Shown here piece after piece: positions 48,751-59,000 of a DNA stretch of 64,000 nt. Under the pieces are notes generated by a model, which was given only the letters and a program-made list of their open reading frames with translations, searched no databases and was not told where the DNA came from. Each line of letters starts with the position of its first letter. Within the stretch, counting starts at the first letter, position 1. The translations under genes and the position numbers were made by a program. Origin of the DNA: Paracoccus haematequi (lineage in GTDB: Bacteria > Pseudomonadota > Alphaproteobacteria > Rhodobacterales > Rhodobacteraceae); NCBI RefSeq assembly GCF_900631945.1, contig NZ_UZWE01000022.1, positions 56,716 to 120,715 on the forward strand, given 5' to 3'.

Positions 48751-50243
48751 TTCTTGCCGAACATCCCCGAAAGGCCGCCGGGCAGACCGGCCTTGCCCAA
48801 CTGCCCGCCCAGGCCCTTGGGATCCTGCAGCATCTTCTGCGCCTCGGCCATCTTGGCGGGATCGAAGTTCTCTAGGTCGGGCAGCCCGCCGCCCTTGCCG
48901 GTCATGGCTCGCATGGCCTGCTTCAGCATCCCGCCCTTGCCCATCTTGCCCAGCTTCTTCATCGTGTCGGCCATCTGCTTCTGCATCTTCAGCAGCTTGT
49001 TCAGCTCGGACACCTCCATGCCCGCGCCCGCCGCGATCCGCTTCTTGCGGCTGGCTTGCAGCATGTCGGGATTGGCGCGCTCCTTCTTGGTCATCGAGTT
49101 GATCAGCGCGATCTGCCGGGCGATGGCCTTGTCGTCCATGCCCGCGGCCTCGGCCTGCTTGGCCATCTTGGCCATGCCGGGCATCATGCCCATGATGGAC
49201 TGCATGCCGCCCATCTTCTGCATCTGTTCAAGCTGGCCCTTGAGGTCGTTCATGTTGAACAGACCCTTCTGGAAGCGCTTCATCATGCGCTCGGCCTGTT
49301 CGACCTCCAGCACCTGCTGGGCCTTTTCGACCAGGGCGACGATATCGCCCATGCCCAGGATCCGGCCCGCGACGCGCTGCGCGTCGAAGGTTTCCAGCGC
49401 GTCCATCTTTTCGCCCAGACCCACGAAGCGGATCGGCTTGCCGGTGATGGCGCGCATCGACAGGGCCGCGCCGCCGCGCCCGTCGCCGTCCATCCGCGTC
49501 AGCACCACGCCGGACACGCCCACCTTGGCGTCGAATTCGGTCGCGACGTTCACCGCGTCCTGGCCGGTCAGGCCATCGACCACCAGCAGGGTTTCGCGCG
49601 GCTGGGCGATGTCGCGGACGGCTTGAACCTCGTCCATCAGCGCCTGGTCGATGTGCAGCCGGCCGGCTGTGTCCAGCATCACCACGTCATAGCCGCCAAG
49701 GTTGGCCTGCTGCTTGGCGCGCTGCGCGATCTGCGGGGCGGTCTGGCCTGGCACGATGGGCAGGGTGTCGACGCCGATCTGCTGGCCCAGGATCGCCAGC
49801 TGCTCCATCGCGGCAGGGCGGTTGGTGTCCAGCGAGGCCATCAGCACGCGCTTCTTCTCGCGGTCCTTCAGGCGCAGGGCCAGCTTGGCAGTGGTGGTGG
49901 TCTTGCCGGACCCTTGCAACCCGACCATCAGGATCGGCGCGGGCGGGTTGTCGATGCGCAGCGCGTCGGGCGCGTCCTCGCCCTGCAAAACCTTGATCAG
50001 CTCGTCATGGACGATCTTCACGACCTGCTGGCCGGGGGTGATCGACTTGGTGACGGCCGATCCGGTGGCTTTCTGCGTCACCGCCTTGACGAAGTTGCGC
50101 GCCACCGGCAGCGACACGTCCGCCTCCAGCAGGGCCACGCGGACCTCGCGCATGGCGGCGGTCACGTCGTCCTCGGTCAGGGCGCCCTGCTTGGTCAGCC
50201 GGTCGAAGACGCCGCCCAAACGGTCGGAAAGGTTCTCGAACAT
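48747..50243 (-). CDS. ffh: Signal recognition particle protein Ffh (SRP54)
   Basis: GTPase that binds signal sequences and 4.5S RNA for co-translational membrane targeting. The 498-residue protein has the N domain (MFENLSDRLGGVFDRL), G domain with VGLQGSGKTT (107-116), VMLDTAGRLH and TRMDGDGRGGAAL, and a Met-rich M domain from about residue 300 (KMGGMQSIMGMMPGMAKMAK) with a Gly/Lys tail. AAGGAGG precedes ATG 50243. Confidence 0.97.
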   Translation of the reverse strand: MFENLSDRLGGVFDRLTKQGALTEDDVTAAMREVRVALLEADVSLPVARNFVKAVTQKATGSAVTKSITPGQQVVKIVHDELIKVLQGEDAPDALRIDNPPAPILMVGLQGSGKTTTTAKLALRLKDREKKRVLMASLDTNRPAAMEQLAILGQQIGVDTLPIVPGQTAPQIAQRAKQQANLGGYDVVMLDTAGRLHIDQALMDEVQAVRDIAQPRETLLVVDGLTGQDAVNVATEFDAKVGVSGVVLTRMDGDGRGGAALSMRAITGKPIRFVGLGEKMDALETFDAQRVAGRILGMGDIVALVEKAQQVLEVEQAERMMKRFQKGLFNMNDLKGQLEQMQKMGGMQSIMGMMPGMAKMAKQAEAAGMDDKAIARQIALINSMTKKERANPDMLQASRKKRIAAGAGMEVSELNKLLKMQKQMADTMKKLGKMGKGGMLKQAMRAMTGKGGGLPDLENFDPAKMAEAQKMLQDPKGLGGQLGKAGLPGGLSGMFGKK

Positions 50244-50368
50244 CGCCGGGCCTCCTTCGGTCCAAAACAGGTTTGCCCCCGTGGGCGCGACGCGCTGACG
50301 GAGGGCGATCCCCGCACCAGGCAGGGACCGGAAGGGCAGTCCTTCCGGGAATCCGGTGGCTGATACGA

Positions 50369-50399
50369 AAAAACGGCCCGCAAGTCAACGCAGGCCGTC
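50369..50399 (-). terminator. Intrinsic terminator downstream of azoR
   Basis: Stem ACGGCC-x-GC with GC-x-GGCCGT (50374-50382 with 50391-50399), one mismatch, followed on the minus strand by six T (complement of A 50369-50374). It separates azoR from ffh. Confidence 0.8.
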
Positions 50400-50428
50400 A
50401 TACTCTTTACATCGGGCGTCCGACAGCC

Positions 50429-51016
50429 TTACGCCGCCAGCTTTTCCAGCGCGTCCTGCGCGCGGGCCAGACCGGCCTCGCGGTCCATCGCCAGGCGGTC
50501 GGCGGCCACGAAATCCACATCGGTGATGCCCAGGAAGCCCAGCATGAAGCGGATATAGTCCGAGGCGTGGTCCATCTCGGATCCCATCGGGGTGCCCGCC
50601 GCGCTATAGGCGATGATGGCGCGCTTGCCTTTCAGCAGGCCTTCGGGACCGGCTTCGGTATAGCGGAAGGATTTTCCCGCCCGCGCGATCTGGTCCAGCC
50701 AGTTCTTCAACTGCGCGGTCAGGGTGAAGTTATAGATCGGCATGCCGATCACCAGGACGTCGGCGGCCTGCACCTCGGCCAGATAGGCGTCCGAGATCTC
50801 GATCAGCTTCTGCTGTTCGGGCGTGGGATCGGTCGGCGCCAGGCGCACGGCCTTGAACCAGTCGGTGTCGATGGCGGGCACGCCCTGGTTCAGGTCGCGA
50901 TAGGTGACGGTCGCATCCGGATTGGCGGCGGTCAGCTTGGCCACGATGTCCGCGGTCAGCTTGCGGGACACCGAAGCCTCGCCCGTGATGGCGCTGTCGA
51001 TATGCAGGATGTTCAT
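50429..51016 (-). CDS. azoR: FMN-dependent NADH-azoreductase
   Basis: Flavodoxin-like quinone/azo reductase using NADH and FMN. The 195-residue protein has the FMN-binding IDSAITGEASVSRKL, GMPIYNFTLTAQLKNWLDQIARAGKSFRYT and SAAGTPMGSEMDHASDYIR, all AzoR signatures. ATG 51016 is chosen; upstream extension covers the operator region. Divergent from a LysR-type gene that probably controls it. Confidence 0.93.
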   Translation of the reverse strand: MNILHIDSAITGEASVSRKLTADIVAKLTAANPDATVTYRDLNQGVPAIDTDWFKAVRLAPTDPTPEQQKLIEISDAYLAEVQAADVLVIGMPIYNFTLTAQLKNWLDQIARAGKSFRYTEAGPEGLLKGKRAIIAYSAAGTPMGSEMDHASDYIRFMLGFLGITDVDFVAADRLAMDREAGLARAQDALEKLAA

Positions 51017-51024
51017 GGGTTTGG

Positions 51025-51079
51025 TCCGTTCGTCCAGAATGGTATGGCACCGATTTAGGTCTAGGCGCGCACGAACGGA
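51025..51079. promoter_or_regulatory. Candidate LysR operator between azoR and lysR
   Basis: Nine-bp perfect inverted arms TCCGTTCGT (51025-51033) and ACGAACGGA (51071-51079) with 37 bp between, in the 94-bp divergent gap. The left arm lies just upstream of azoR, the right arm nearer the regulator gene. Confidence 0.4.
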
Positions 51080-51110
51080 AGGGCGATAAGCGCGCATCAT
51101 CTGTGCGGGG

Positions 51111-51962
51111 ATGCACATGACTATCGACAGTTGGGACGATCTTCGCATCGCGTTGGCGGTGGCGCGCACCGGCACCGTCAGTGCCGCGGCCGAGTCCCTG
51201 GGCGTTCACCATGCCACCGTGATCCGCCGGATCGACGGGCTGGAATCGCAACTGGGCGTCAAGCTGTTCCAGCGTCATCCGCGCGGCTATGCCCTGACCG
51301 AAGCCGGGCAGGCCATGCTGAAGGTGGCGGGCGATGCCGACGAACGCTTCGCCCAGCTTGCCGTGCGGATCGCGGGCGGCGCCGACCGGATCGAGGGCGA
51401 GCTGATCGTGACCTCCTTGCCCGAACTGGCCGATGTGGTCATGCCCCGGCTGATCCGCCTGATGCGCCAGCATCCTGGGCTGCGGGTGAACTATGTCACC
51501 GACGTGCGCCTGTTCCGCCTGGACGCCGGAGAGGCGCATGTGGCGATCCGTGCGGGCAGTCAACCGACCGAGCCGGATTATGTCGTGCGTTCCATGGGAA
51601 CGATGCGCCATCCGGTCTATGCCGCGCCCGAATACATCGCCACCCATGGCGAGGTGACGGATATCGCCGCCCATCCCCTGGCGCTGCTGGGTCCGCAGGC
51701 CCGCAATGCGCCGCTGATGCGCTGGCTGCACGGCAAGATCGAGCCCGGCCAGATCGTGCTGACCGCCAACGACGAATCCGCGCGCGAGGCGGTGATCCGC
51801 GCGGGCCTTGCCATCGGTCCGCTGTCGCCGTCCCGCGCCGAGGGGCTGGTCGAGGTGATGGCCCTGCCCGAATGGGAATCGCGGCTGTGGCTGGTCACGC
51901 ATGTCGATCTGCACCGCACGCCCAAGGTGCAGGCGGCGGTCGCCGCGCTGCGGGGCGACTGA
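51111..51962 (+). CDS. LysR-family transcriptional regulator
   Basis: A 283-residue LysR-type regulator with the N-terminal winged helix (LRIALAVARTGTVSAAAESLGVHHATVIRRIDGLESQLGVKLFQRHPRGY) and a substrate-binding effector domain from about 90 onward. Divergent from azoR, the usual arrangement for a regulator and its target. ATG 51111 or 51117 are both possible; GGGG is closer to ideal distance for the second. Confidence 0.9.
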   Translation: MHMTIDSWDDLRIALAVARTGTVSAAAESLGVHHATVIRRIDGLESQLGVKLFQRHPRGYALTEAGQAMLKVAGDADERFAQLAVRIAGGADRIEGELIVTSLPELADVVMPRLIRLMRQHPGLRVNYVTDVRLFRLDAGEAHVAIRAGSQPTEPDYVVRSMGTMRHPVYAAPEYIATHGEVTDIAAHPLALLGPQARNAPLMRWLHGKIEPGQIVLTANDESAREAVIRAGLAIGPLSPSRAEGLVEVMALPEWESRLWLVTHVDLHRTPKVQAAVAALRGD

Positions 51963-52017
51963 CCCCCTTCACAGTCTGCAATCGCCGCGCCAATCTGCCC
52001 CGCAGGAGGAAACCGTC

Positions 52018-52602
52018 ATGACCCACCCCATCAGCCGCTTCGCGGTGCCCGATCTGAAGACCCTGCCGCAGGACATGCAGGACGCCATCGCCCAGGTGGC
52101 CGAGAAATCCGGCTTCGTGCCCAACGTGTTCCTGGCGCTGGCCCATCGGCCCGAGGAATTCCGCGCCTTCTTCGCCTATCACCAGGCATTGATGGACAAG
52201 GATGTCGGGCTGTCCAAGGCCGAACGAGAGATGATCGTGGTGGCCGTCAGCGGCATCAACAACTGTCAGTATTGCGTGGCGGCCCATGGCGCGATCCTGC
52301 GGATCCGGGCGAAGAACCCGCTGATCGCCGATCAGGTGGCGGTCAACTGGCGCAAGGCCGATCTGTCCGACCGGGAACGGGCGATGCTGGCCTATGCCGA
52401 AAAGGTCACGACCGCCGCCTATCAGATCGGCGATGCGGATCATCAGGCCCTGCGCGAGGCGGGCTTCGATGCCGACGAGATCTGGGACATCGGCGCCATC
52501 GCGGCCTTCTTCGGCATGTCGAACCGTATGGCCAATGCCGGGGATTTCCGCGCCAACGACGAATTCTACATGCTGGGTCGCCAGATGCCGGTCGCCCCGT
52601 GA
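52018..52602 (+). CDS. Peroxidase-related enzyme, carboxymuconolactone decarboxylase/AhpD family
   Basis: A 194-residue AhpD-like protein with the redox motif NNCQYCVAAHG (Cys83, Cys86, His90). Cys-x-x-Cys plus His is the signature of alkylhydroperoxidase-type CMD members. AGGAGG precedes ATG 52018. Its stop overlaps the next GTG start (GTGA). Probably reduces organic peroxides; the reducing partner is unknown. Confidence 0.88.
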   Translation: MTHPISRFAVPDLKTLPQDMQDAIAQVAEKSGFVPNVFLALAHRPEEFRAFFAYHQALMDKDVGLSKAEREMIVVAVSGINNCQYCVAAHGAILRIRAKNPLIADQVAVNWRKADLSDRERAMLAYAEKVTTAAYQIGDADHQALREAGFDADEIWDIGAIAAFFGMSNRMANAGDFRANDEFYMLGRQMPVAP

Positions 52603-53516
52603 CACGGACCGAGGCGCTGCGCGGCCATGCGGCGATGCTGCTGTTTTCCGCCCTGGTGGCGGGGTCGTTCTCGCTGGGCGTCAGGGCGGCGAACCTGATC
52701 GACCCGGCGGCGATCACGGTCGCGCGCTTCATCATCGCGGCGGGGGTTCTGGTGGGGATCGTGCTGCTGGTCCCCGGCGCGGGCAGGCCGCGCGCGCTGT
52801 TGCAGGCGCCGTGGCGGTACCTGCTGCTGGGCGGCGCCTTCGCCGGCTATTTCGTCCTGATGTTCGAGGGGCTGAAGACCGCCCCCGCCGTATCGGCCAG
52901 CGCGGTCTTCACCCTGACGCCGATCATGGCGGCGGGCTTCGGCTGGCTGCTTTTGCGTCAGAGGATGACCGGGCATCTGGCCGTGGCGCTGGCTCTGGGC
53001 GGGGCCGGGGCGCTGTGGGTGATCTTTCGCGGCGACCTGGCGGCGATGGCGCGGTTCCAGATCGGCCGGGGCGAGGCGATCTATTTCATCGGCTGCGCGC
53101 TGCACGCCCTTTATACGCCGCTGGTGCGCAAGCTGAACCGGGGCGAAGGGCCGCTGATCTCGTCCCTGGGGACGCTGGTGGCGGGCGGGATCCTGACCGC
53201 GGTCTGGGGGTGGGGGGCGCTGACCGCGACCGCCTGGGGTCAGCTTCCCGCAATTGTCTGGATCACCATCTTCTATGTCGCGATCTTCGCCAGTGCGATC
53301 ACCACGATGCTGGTGCAATACGCGGCGCTGCGCCTGCCTTCGGCCAAGGTGATGGCCTATACCTACCTGACGCCGCTATGGGTGATCGTTCTGGAAGCCG
53401 CCCTGGGCAAGGAAACGCCCGGCATCGTCCTGCTGCCGGGCATCCTGGCGACGCTGGGGGCGCTGGCCCTGCTGCTGCGGTCGGATCAGCCCGCCGGGCT
53501 TAGCCGCGCCCGCTGA
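52599..53516 (+). CDS. EamA/DMT-family transporter
   Basis: A 305-residue drug/metabolite transporter with about ten membrane helices in two EamA halves (FSALVAGSFSLGVRAAN..., AVSASAVFTLTPIMAAGFGWLLL; AIVWITIFYVAIFASAITTML, MAYTYLTPLWVIVLEAALG). Start is GTG 52599 (VTRTEALRGHAAML), coupled to the peroxidase gene; the longer frame upstream is antisense-free shadow. Substrate unknown. Confidence 0.87.
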   Translation: MTRTEALRGHAAMLLFSALVAGSFSLGVRAANLIDPAAITVARFIIAAGVLVGIVLLVPGAGRPRALLQAPWRYLLLGGAFAGYFVLMFEGLKTAPAVSASAVFTLTPIMAAGFGWLLLRQRMTGHLAVALALGGAGALWVIFRGDLAAMARFQIGRGEAIYFIGCALHALYTPLVRKLNRGEGPLISSLGTLVAGGILTAVWGWGALTATAWGQLPAIVWITIFYVAIFASAITTMLVQYAALRLPSAKVMAYTYLTPLWVIVLEAALGKETPGIVLLPGILATLGALALLLRSDQPAGLSRAR

Positions 53517-53778
53517 GGCGCGCCCACAGGCTGCGCGGCGCGGGCCGGGGCGTCACGGCATGGCCGGTCAGGATGCGGCCCCCCGCCTCGATGCTGACGC
53601 GGCCGTCGGGCAGGCGGCCGACGATCGGACCCTGCGCCTGCTGGCGCGGACCCACGGAAATGGTGGCATAGCCCGGATCCCGGCGGTGGCCGGGCAGGTC
53701 GTCCATCCACAGCGCCGCAGGGTTGACGACGGCCGTTGGCGTCTGAAGCGCAAGGCCGGTGATGAAATTCGGGGTCAT
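53500..53778 (-). CDS. Small hypothetical protein overlapping the eamA 3' end
   Basis: A 92-residue protein (MTPNFITGLALQTPTAVVNPAALWMDDLPG...) of no family I can name. The C-terminal half, RLPDGRVSIEAGGRILTGHAV, looks like a short beta-strand repeat. GGAGG lies nine bases before ATG 53778. Its last 17 bp overlap eamA on the opposite strand. Coding status is supported by start signal and gap-filling position only. Confidence 0.55.
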   Translation of the reverse strand: MTPNFITGLALQTPTAVVNPAALWMDDLPGHRRDPGYATISVGPRQQAQGPIVGRLPDGRVSIEAGGRILTGHAVTPRPAPRSLWARLSGRG

Positions 53779-54016
53779 GTCGGTCGTCCTCCCTTCTGGT
53801 CGCCGTGCAGGCCTGGGATCATTAGGGCAGAGCGGAGCCGCCTTGGCAAGAAAAATCTACTTTCCTGGTCGTGATTGCGTGCTGTCCCGCCCTGCGCGAT
53901 CCCGCAGGCGCGGCTTTGCGGCATCAGCCGCCACGCGAACTTGCCCAGCGGCGCTTTTCTTCGCGCGGCGGCGCGGCTAGGGTCCGCGCCGACATCAGGA
54001 CCGGCAAGGGGTGGCT

Positions 54017-54787
54017 GTGGCGCATATCATCGTTGTGGGGAACGAAAAGGGCGGGTCGGGCAAGTCCACCACCTCGATGCATGTGGCGACTGCCCTGGTG
54101 CGGATGGGGCACCGGGTCGGCGGGCTGGATCTGGACGTGCGCCAGCGCAGCTTCGGCCGCTATCTGGAAAACCGCGCCCATTTCGCCCAGCGGGAAGGGC
54201 TGGACCTGCCCATGCCGGTCATCGGCACCATGGGCGAGGGCGGCGATCCGCTGACCCCGGCGCTGACCCAGCTGGAAAAGACCTGCGATTTCATCCTGCT
54301 GGACTGTCCCGGTTCGCACACGAAGCTGAGCCAGATGGCCCATACGGTCGCGGACACGCTGATCACGCCGATGAACGACAGCTTCGTCGATTTCGATCTG
54401 CTGGCCCGCCTGTCGCCCGAGGGCAAGATCCTGGGGCCGTCGATCTATGCGGAAATGGTCTGGTCGGCGCGGCAGATGCGCGCGCAGGCGGGGGCGGGGC
54501 CGATCGACTGGCTGGTGCTGAGGAACCGCCTGGGCACCCAGCAGATGCACAACAAGCGCAAGGTCGGCGGCGCGCTGCAAACCCTGTCCAAGCGGATCGG
54601 TTTCCGCGTGGCGCCGGGCTTTTCCGAACGCGTCATCTTCCGCGAATTGTTCCCGCGCGGGCTGACGCTGCTGGATCTGAAGGATATCGGCACCGAACAG
54701 CTGTCCATGTCCAACATCGCCGCGCGGCAGGAACTGCGCGACCTGGTGGCGGAACTGAACCTGCCGGGCGTCTCGGTCAACTTCTAG
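54017..54787 (+). CDS. mipZ: MipZ/ParA-type division-plane ATPase
   Basis: Alphaproteobacterial ATPase of the ParA/MinD class that forms gradients from the chromosome origin and inhibits FtsZ assembly away from midcell. The 256-residue product begins VAHIIVVGNEKGGSGKSTTSMHV with deviant Walker A (GNEKGGSGKST), followed by DLDVRQRSFGRYLENR and LLDCPGSHTKLSQMA, typical of MipZ. GTG 54017 is used because AAGGGG (54006-54011) is five bases upstream; GTG 54011 is also open. Upstream 238 bp is gene-free. Confidence 0.9.
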   Translation: MAHIIVVGNEKGGSGKSTTSMHVATALVRMGHRVGGLDLDVRQRSFGRYLENRAHFAQREGLDLPMPVIGTMGEGGDPLTPALTQLEKTCDFILLDCPGSHTKLSQMAHTVADTLITPMNDSFVDFDLLARLSPEGKILGPSIYAEMVWSARQMRAQAGAGPIDWLVLRNRLGTQQMHNKRKVGGALQTLSKRIGFRVAPGFSERVIFRELFPRGLTLLDLKDIGTEQLSMSNIAARQELRDLVAELNLPGVSVNF

Positions 54788-54853
54788 AGGGCGGCGACGG
54801 CACGCGTTGTTGGCGCGGCAATCTGTCGATATGGTCGGCCAGCCAATCCTGGG

Positions 54854-56038
54854 ATGACGGGCCGATCCATGCGCCTTCTTGCCGTTCTTCTTGCCGCCCT
54901 TGCCGTGCCGGCATCCGCCCCGGCCAACGAACCCGCATCCGCGTCGGAACCCCCCGCGCGCACGGCCCCGGCGGTCACCGTCGCCGCCGCCGCGATGGCC
55001 GAGGTTCAGGCCCGCGTCCCCGTATCGGGCAGCATCGTCGCGCGCCAGCTTGTTCAGGTCTTCCCGCAGGTCTCGGGTTACGAGATCACCGAAATCCTGG
55101 CCGAGGCGGGTGACAGCGTGACCAAGGGCCAGGTGCTGGCGCGGCTGTCCACCGACACGCTGTCGGCGCAACTGGAACAGGCCGAGGCGGAATTCCTGCG
55201 GGCCGAGGCGGGCGTGGGCCAGGCGCACAGCACCATCGACAGCGCGGCGGCGTCGCTGACCCAGGCGCAGGCCACCTTGCAGCGCGTGCAGCGCCTGCGC
55301 CAGGCTGGCACCGCGTCCCAATCGGCCCTGGACGACGCCGTCGCGGCCGAGGCGAACGCGCGGGCGCAGGCCGCATCCGCCGCCGACGGGCTGGCGGTGG
55401 CGCGCGCGGCGCTGGCGCAGGCGCAGGCGGCGCGGCGGATCGCGCAACTGAACCTCGACCGGGCGCAGATCGCCGCCCCGGTGGCCGGGGTGGTCGTGAC
55501 CCGCACCGCCGAACTGGGCGCCTTGGCGGGCGGCGGCACGGACCCGCTGTTCACCCTGCTGGCCGATGGCGCGATCGAGATGTCGGCCGAGGTGATCGAG
55601 ACCGCGCTGCCCCGCCTGAGCGTGGGCGACCCGGCCGAGATCAGCGTCGCGGGCGTCGGCGCGGTGTCGGGAACGGTGCGGCTGGTCCCCGCCTCGGTCG
55701 ATCCGGTGACGCGGCTGGGGATCATGCGCGTCGCTCTGGATGCCGCCAGCGGCGTCAGGACCGGACAGTTCGCCAGCGGCTGGATCGTCACCGACCGCCG
55801 CCAGGCGATCACCGTCCCCGCCGGTGCAGTGCTGGCCGACGACGCAGGCGAACGGGTGCAGGTCGTCCGCGACGGCGTCGTCGAAACCCGCCCGGTGCGC
55901 GCGGGCCTGCTGTGGGACGGGCGGCGCGAAATCGTCGAGGGCCTGGCCCTGGGCGAACAGGTCATCGCCCGGTCCGGCGCCTTTTTCCGCAGCGGCGACC
56001 AGGTTCGACCGACCCCGGCCGAGGGGGCGGGGCCATGA
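54854..56038 (+). CDS. RND efflux periplasmic adaptor (membrane fusion protein)
   Basis: Periplasmic adaptor linking an RND pump to an outer-membrane channel. The 394-residue precursor has a signal peptide (MRLLAVLLAALAVPASAPA), a lipoyl-like half (VSGYEITEILAEAGDSVTKGQVLARL), a coiled-coil hairpin (about 100-200, Ala/Gln/Glu-rich) and a beta-barrel (AEISVAGVGAVSGTVRLVPASVDP). ATG 54854 or 54869 could be the start. Stop overlaps the RND gene (ATGA). Confidence 0.9.
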   Translation: MTGRSMRLLAVLLAALAVPASAPANEPASASEPPARTAPAVTVAAAAMAEVQARVPVSGSIVARQLVQVFPQVSGYEITEILAEAGDSVTKGQVLARLSTDTLSAQLEQAEAEFLRAEAGVGQAHSTIDSAAASLTQAQATLQRVQRLRQAGTASQSALDDAVAAEANARAQAASAADGLAVARAALAQAQAARRIAQLNLDRAQIAAPVAGVVVTRTAELGALAGGGTDPLFTLLADGAIEMSAEVIETALPRLSVGDPAEISVAGVGAVSGTVRLVPASVDPVTRLGIMRVALDAASGVRTGQFASGWIVTDRRQAITVPAGAVLADDAGERVQVVRDGVVETRPVRAGLLWDGRREIVEGLALGEQVIARSGAFFRSGDQVRPTPAEGAGP

Positions 56039-59000
56039 ATTTCTCGGCCCTGTCGATCCGCCATCCGGTCCCGCCCATCGCGGTCTTCATGGTCCTGGTG
56101 ATCGTCGGGCTGTACAGCTTCATGCGGCTGCCGGTCACAGCGATGCCCAATATCGACCTGCCCATCGTCCAGGTCACCATCGACCAGCCGGGCGCGGCGC
56201 CCGCCGAACTGACCACCCAGGTCATCCAGCCGGTCGAGGACAGCATCGCATCCGTCACCGGGGTCCGGCACATCACCTCGACCGCGACGGACAGCACGGC
56301 GCTGATCGTGGTCGAATTCGAACTGGAAACCGACAGCGACCGCGCCGTCAACGACGTGAAGGACGCGGTGTCGAACGTCCGCCAGCAGATGCCCGAAAGC
56401 ATCAGCGAGCCGCTGGTCCAGAGGCTGGACGTGACCGGGATGCCGATCCTGACCTATGCCGTCAGCGATCCGACCCAATCCATCGAATCGCTGTCGAAAT
56501 TCGTGGATGACGTGATCGGGCGCGACCTGTCCACGGTCGATGGCGTCGGCAAGACCGCCCGCATCGGCGGGGCGGCCCGCGAAATCAAGGTCGAACTGGA
56601 CCCCGACCGGCTGCTGGCCCATGGGCTGACGGCGGCGGATGTGTCGAACCAGCTTCGCGCCCGAAACATCGACCTGGGCGGCGGGCGCGGCGACTTGGCA
56701 GGGCGCGAATATTCGATCCGCACCCTGGGCGCCGCCGACAGCGTGGATCAGCTTGCCGCGGCGCCGATCTCGATCGCCGATGGCCGCACGATCCGGCTGG
56801 ACCAGTTGGGCCGCGTCGTCGACGGCCCGGCCGAGGAACGCAGCTTCGCCCTGCTGGACGGCCAGCCCGTCGTGGCCTTCGGCATCTATCGCACCACAGG
56901 GGCCTCGGATCTGTCCACGGGCGACGGGGCCAAGGAACGGCTGGCCCAGATCGGCGAGCGGTTTCCGAACGTGCGGATCAGCCTGATCGACGATGCCACC
57001 ACCTATACCGAGGCCAGCTATCACAGCGCGATGGAGACGCTGTACGAAGGCGCGGCATTGGCGGTGATCGTGGTGTTCCTGTTCCTGCGCAACTGGCGCG
57101 CCACGCTGGTCGCGGCCGTGGCGCTGCCCCTGTCGATCATCCCCACGTTTTTCGTGATGCACTGGCTGGGTTTTACCCTGAACGGCATCAGCCTGCTGGG
57201 CATCACCCTGGTCACCGGCATCCTGGTCGATGACGCCATCGTGGAAATCGAGAACATCGTCCGCCATATCGGCATGGGCGTGCCCCCGTATGAGGCCAGC
57301 GAGGAAGCCGCGAACGAGATCGGCCTGACGGTGATCGCGATCAGCTTTTCCATCGTCGCAGTCTTTGCCCCGGTCAGCTTCATGGGCGGGATTCCGGGAC
57401 AGTATTTCAAGCAGTTCGGGCTGACGGTTGCGGTCTCGGTGCTGTTCTCGCTGCTGGTGGCGCGCATCATCACGCCGATGATGGCGGCCTATCTGATGCG
57501 CGGCACGGTGCATGGCACGGAGCAGCGCGACGGTTTCGTGATGCGGAACCTGATGCGCGTCGTCGGCTGGACCATGCGCCATCGCGGCCTGACGCTGCTG
57601 ACGGGGATCGGGATCTTCGCAGGCTCGATCTATTCGGCGACGCTTCTGCCGACCGAATTCATCCCGGCCTCGGACATCGGCCGCAGCCAGATCGAGGTCG
57701 AACTGCCCCCCGGCGCCACCATCGCCGAGACCGAGGACGCCGCCCGCCGCCTGTCCGCCCAGATCGCCGAATTGCCGGAAACGCAATCGGTTTTCGTCTA
57801 TAGCGACGGATCCGACGTGACCGAGGCGCGGGTGATGATCAACTATGGCAAGAAGGAAACCCGCGAACGGTCGCAATTCGTCCTGGAGGAGGAATTGAAG
57901 CGCCGCCTGTCGGGCACCCCCGACATGCGCATCAACTTCCAGAACGAGAACGGCCAGAACGACCTGACCATCAACGTCCTGGGCACCACCGACGAAGGCG
58001 CGGCCCTGGCCGCCGAACGCCTGACCGCCGCGATGGCCGAACTGCCCTCGCTGGAAAGCGTGACCAGTTCGGCCAGCCTGCAACGCCCGGAAATCCAGAT
58101 CACGCCGCGCGCCGATCTGGCCGCTCAACTGGGCGTGTCGGCCAGCGACATGGCGACGACGCTGCGGGTCGCGACCCTGGGCGATACCGAGGCCAACCTG
58201 GCCAAGTTCAACGCGGGCGACGAACAGATCCCCATCGTCGTGCGGCTGAACGCCGATGCGCGGGCCGACCTGGTGACGGTGCAGAATCTGCGGGTCAATT
58301 CGTCCCTGGGCCAGGTGCCGCTGGGGGCGGTCGCCGATGTGGCGCTGTCGGCGGGCGCGACCGAGATCGGGCGATATGACCGCCAGTTCCAGACGACGGT
58401 GAACGCCAACCTTGCCGACGGGCAGCTGCTGGGGCCGGTCAGCGCCCAGGTGACCGAGCTGCAAGCCCGGATCGAACTGCCGCCCGGCACGCGCATCCAG
58501 CCCTCGGGCGATGCCGAGATCATGGGCGAGGTCTTCGGCGCCTTCGGCACCGCCATGGGCGCGGGGGTGATGCTGGTCTATGTCGTTCTGGTGCTGCTGT
58601 TCCACAACTTCATCACGCCGGTCTCGATCCTTCTGTCGCTGCCGCTGGCCATCGGCGGGGCGATCCTGGCGCTGTTCGCGACCGGCCATTCGATCAGCAT
58701 GGCGGTGGTGATCGGCTTTCTGATGCTGATGGGAATCGTCACCAAGAATTCCATCATGCTGGTGGAATTTGCGCTGACCGCCATCGAGAAGGGCGTGCCC
58801 AAGCGCGATGCGATTCTGGACGCGGTTCACAAGCGCGCGCGCCCCATCGTCATGACCACCATCGCGATGAGCGCGGGCATGGTGCCCTCGGCCCTGGCGA
58901 CGGGCGAGGGCGGCGAATTCCGCGCGCCCATGGCGATCGCCGTGATCGGCGGGCTGCTGCTGTCGACCGTGCTGTCGCTGCTGTTCGTGCCGGCGCTGTT

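Noticed and set aside
50320..50355. Sequence resembling the SRP 4.5S RNA tip (GGACCGGAAGG) upstream of ffh
   Set aside because: Only a short hairpin (50328-50349) is explained; the flanks do not form the long SRP RNA helix, and the GGAAGG pairs directly with CCTTCC rather than with the usual asymmetric loop.
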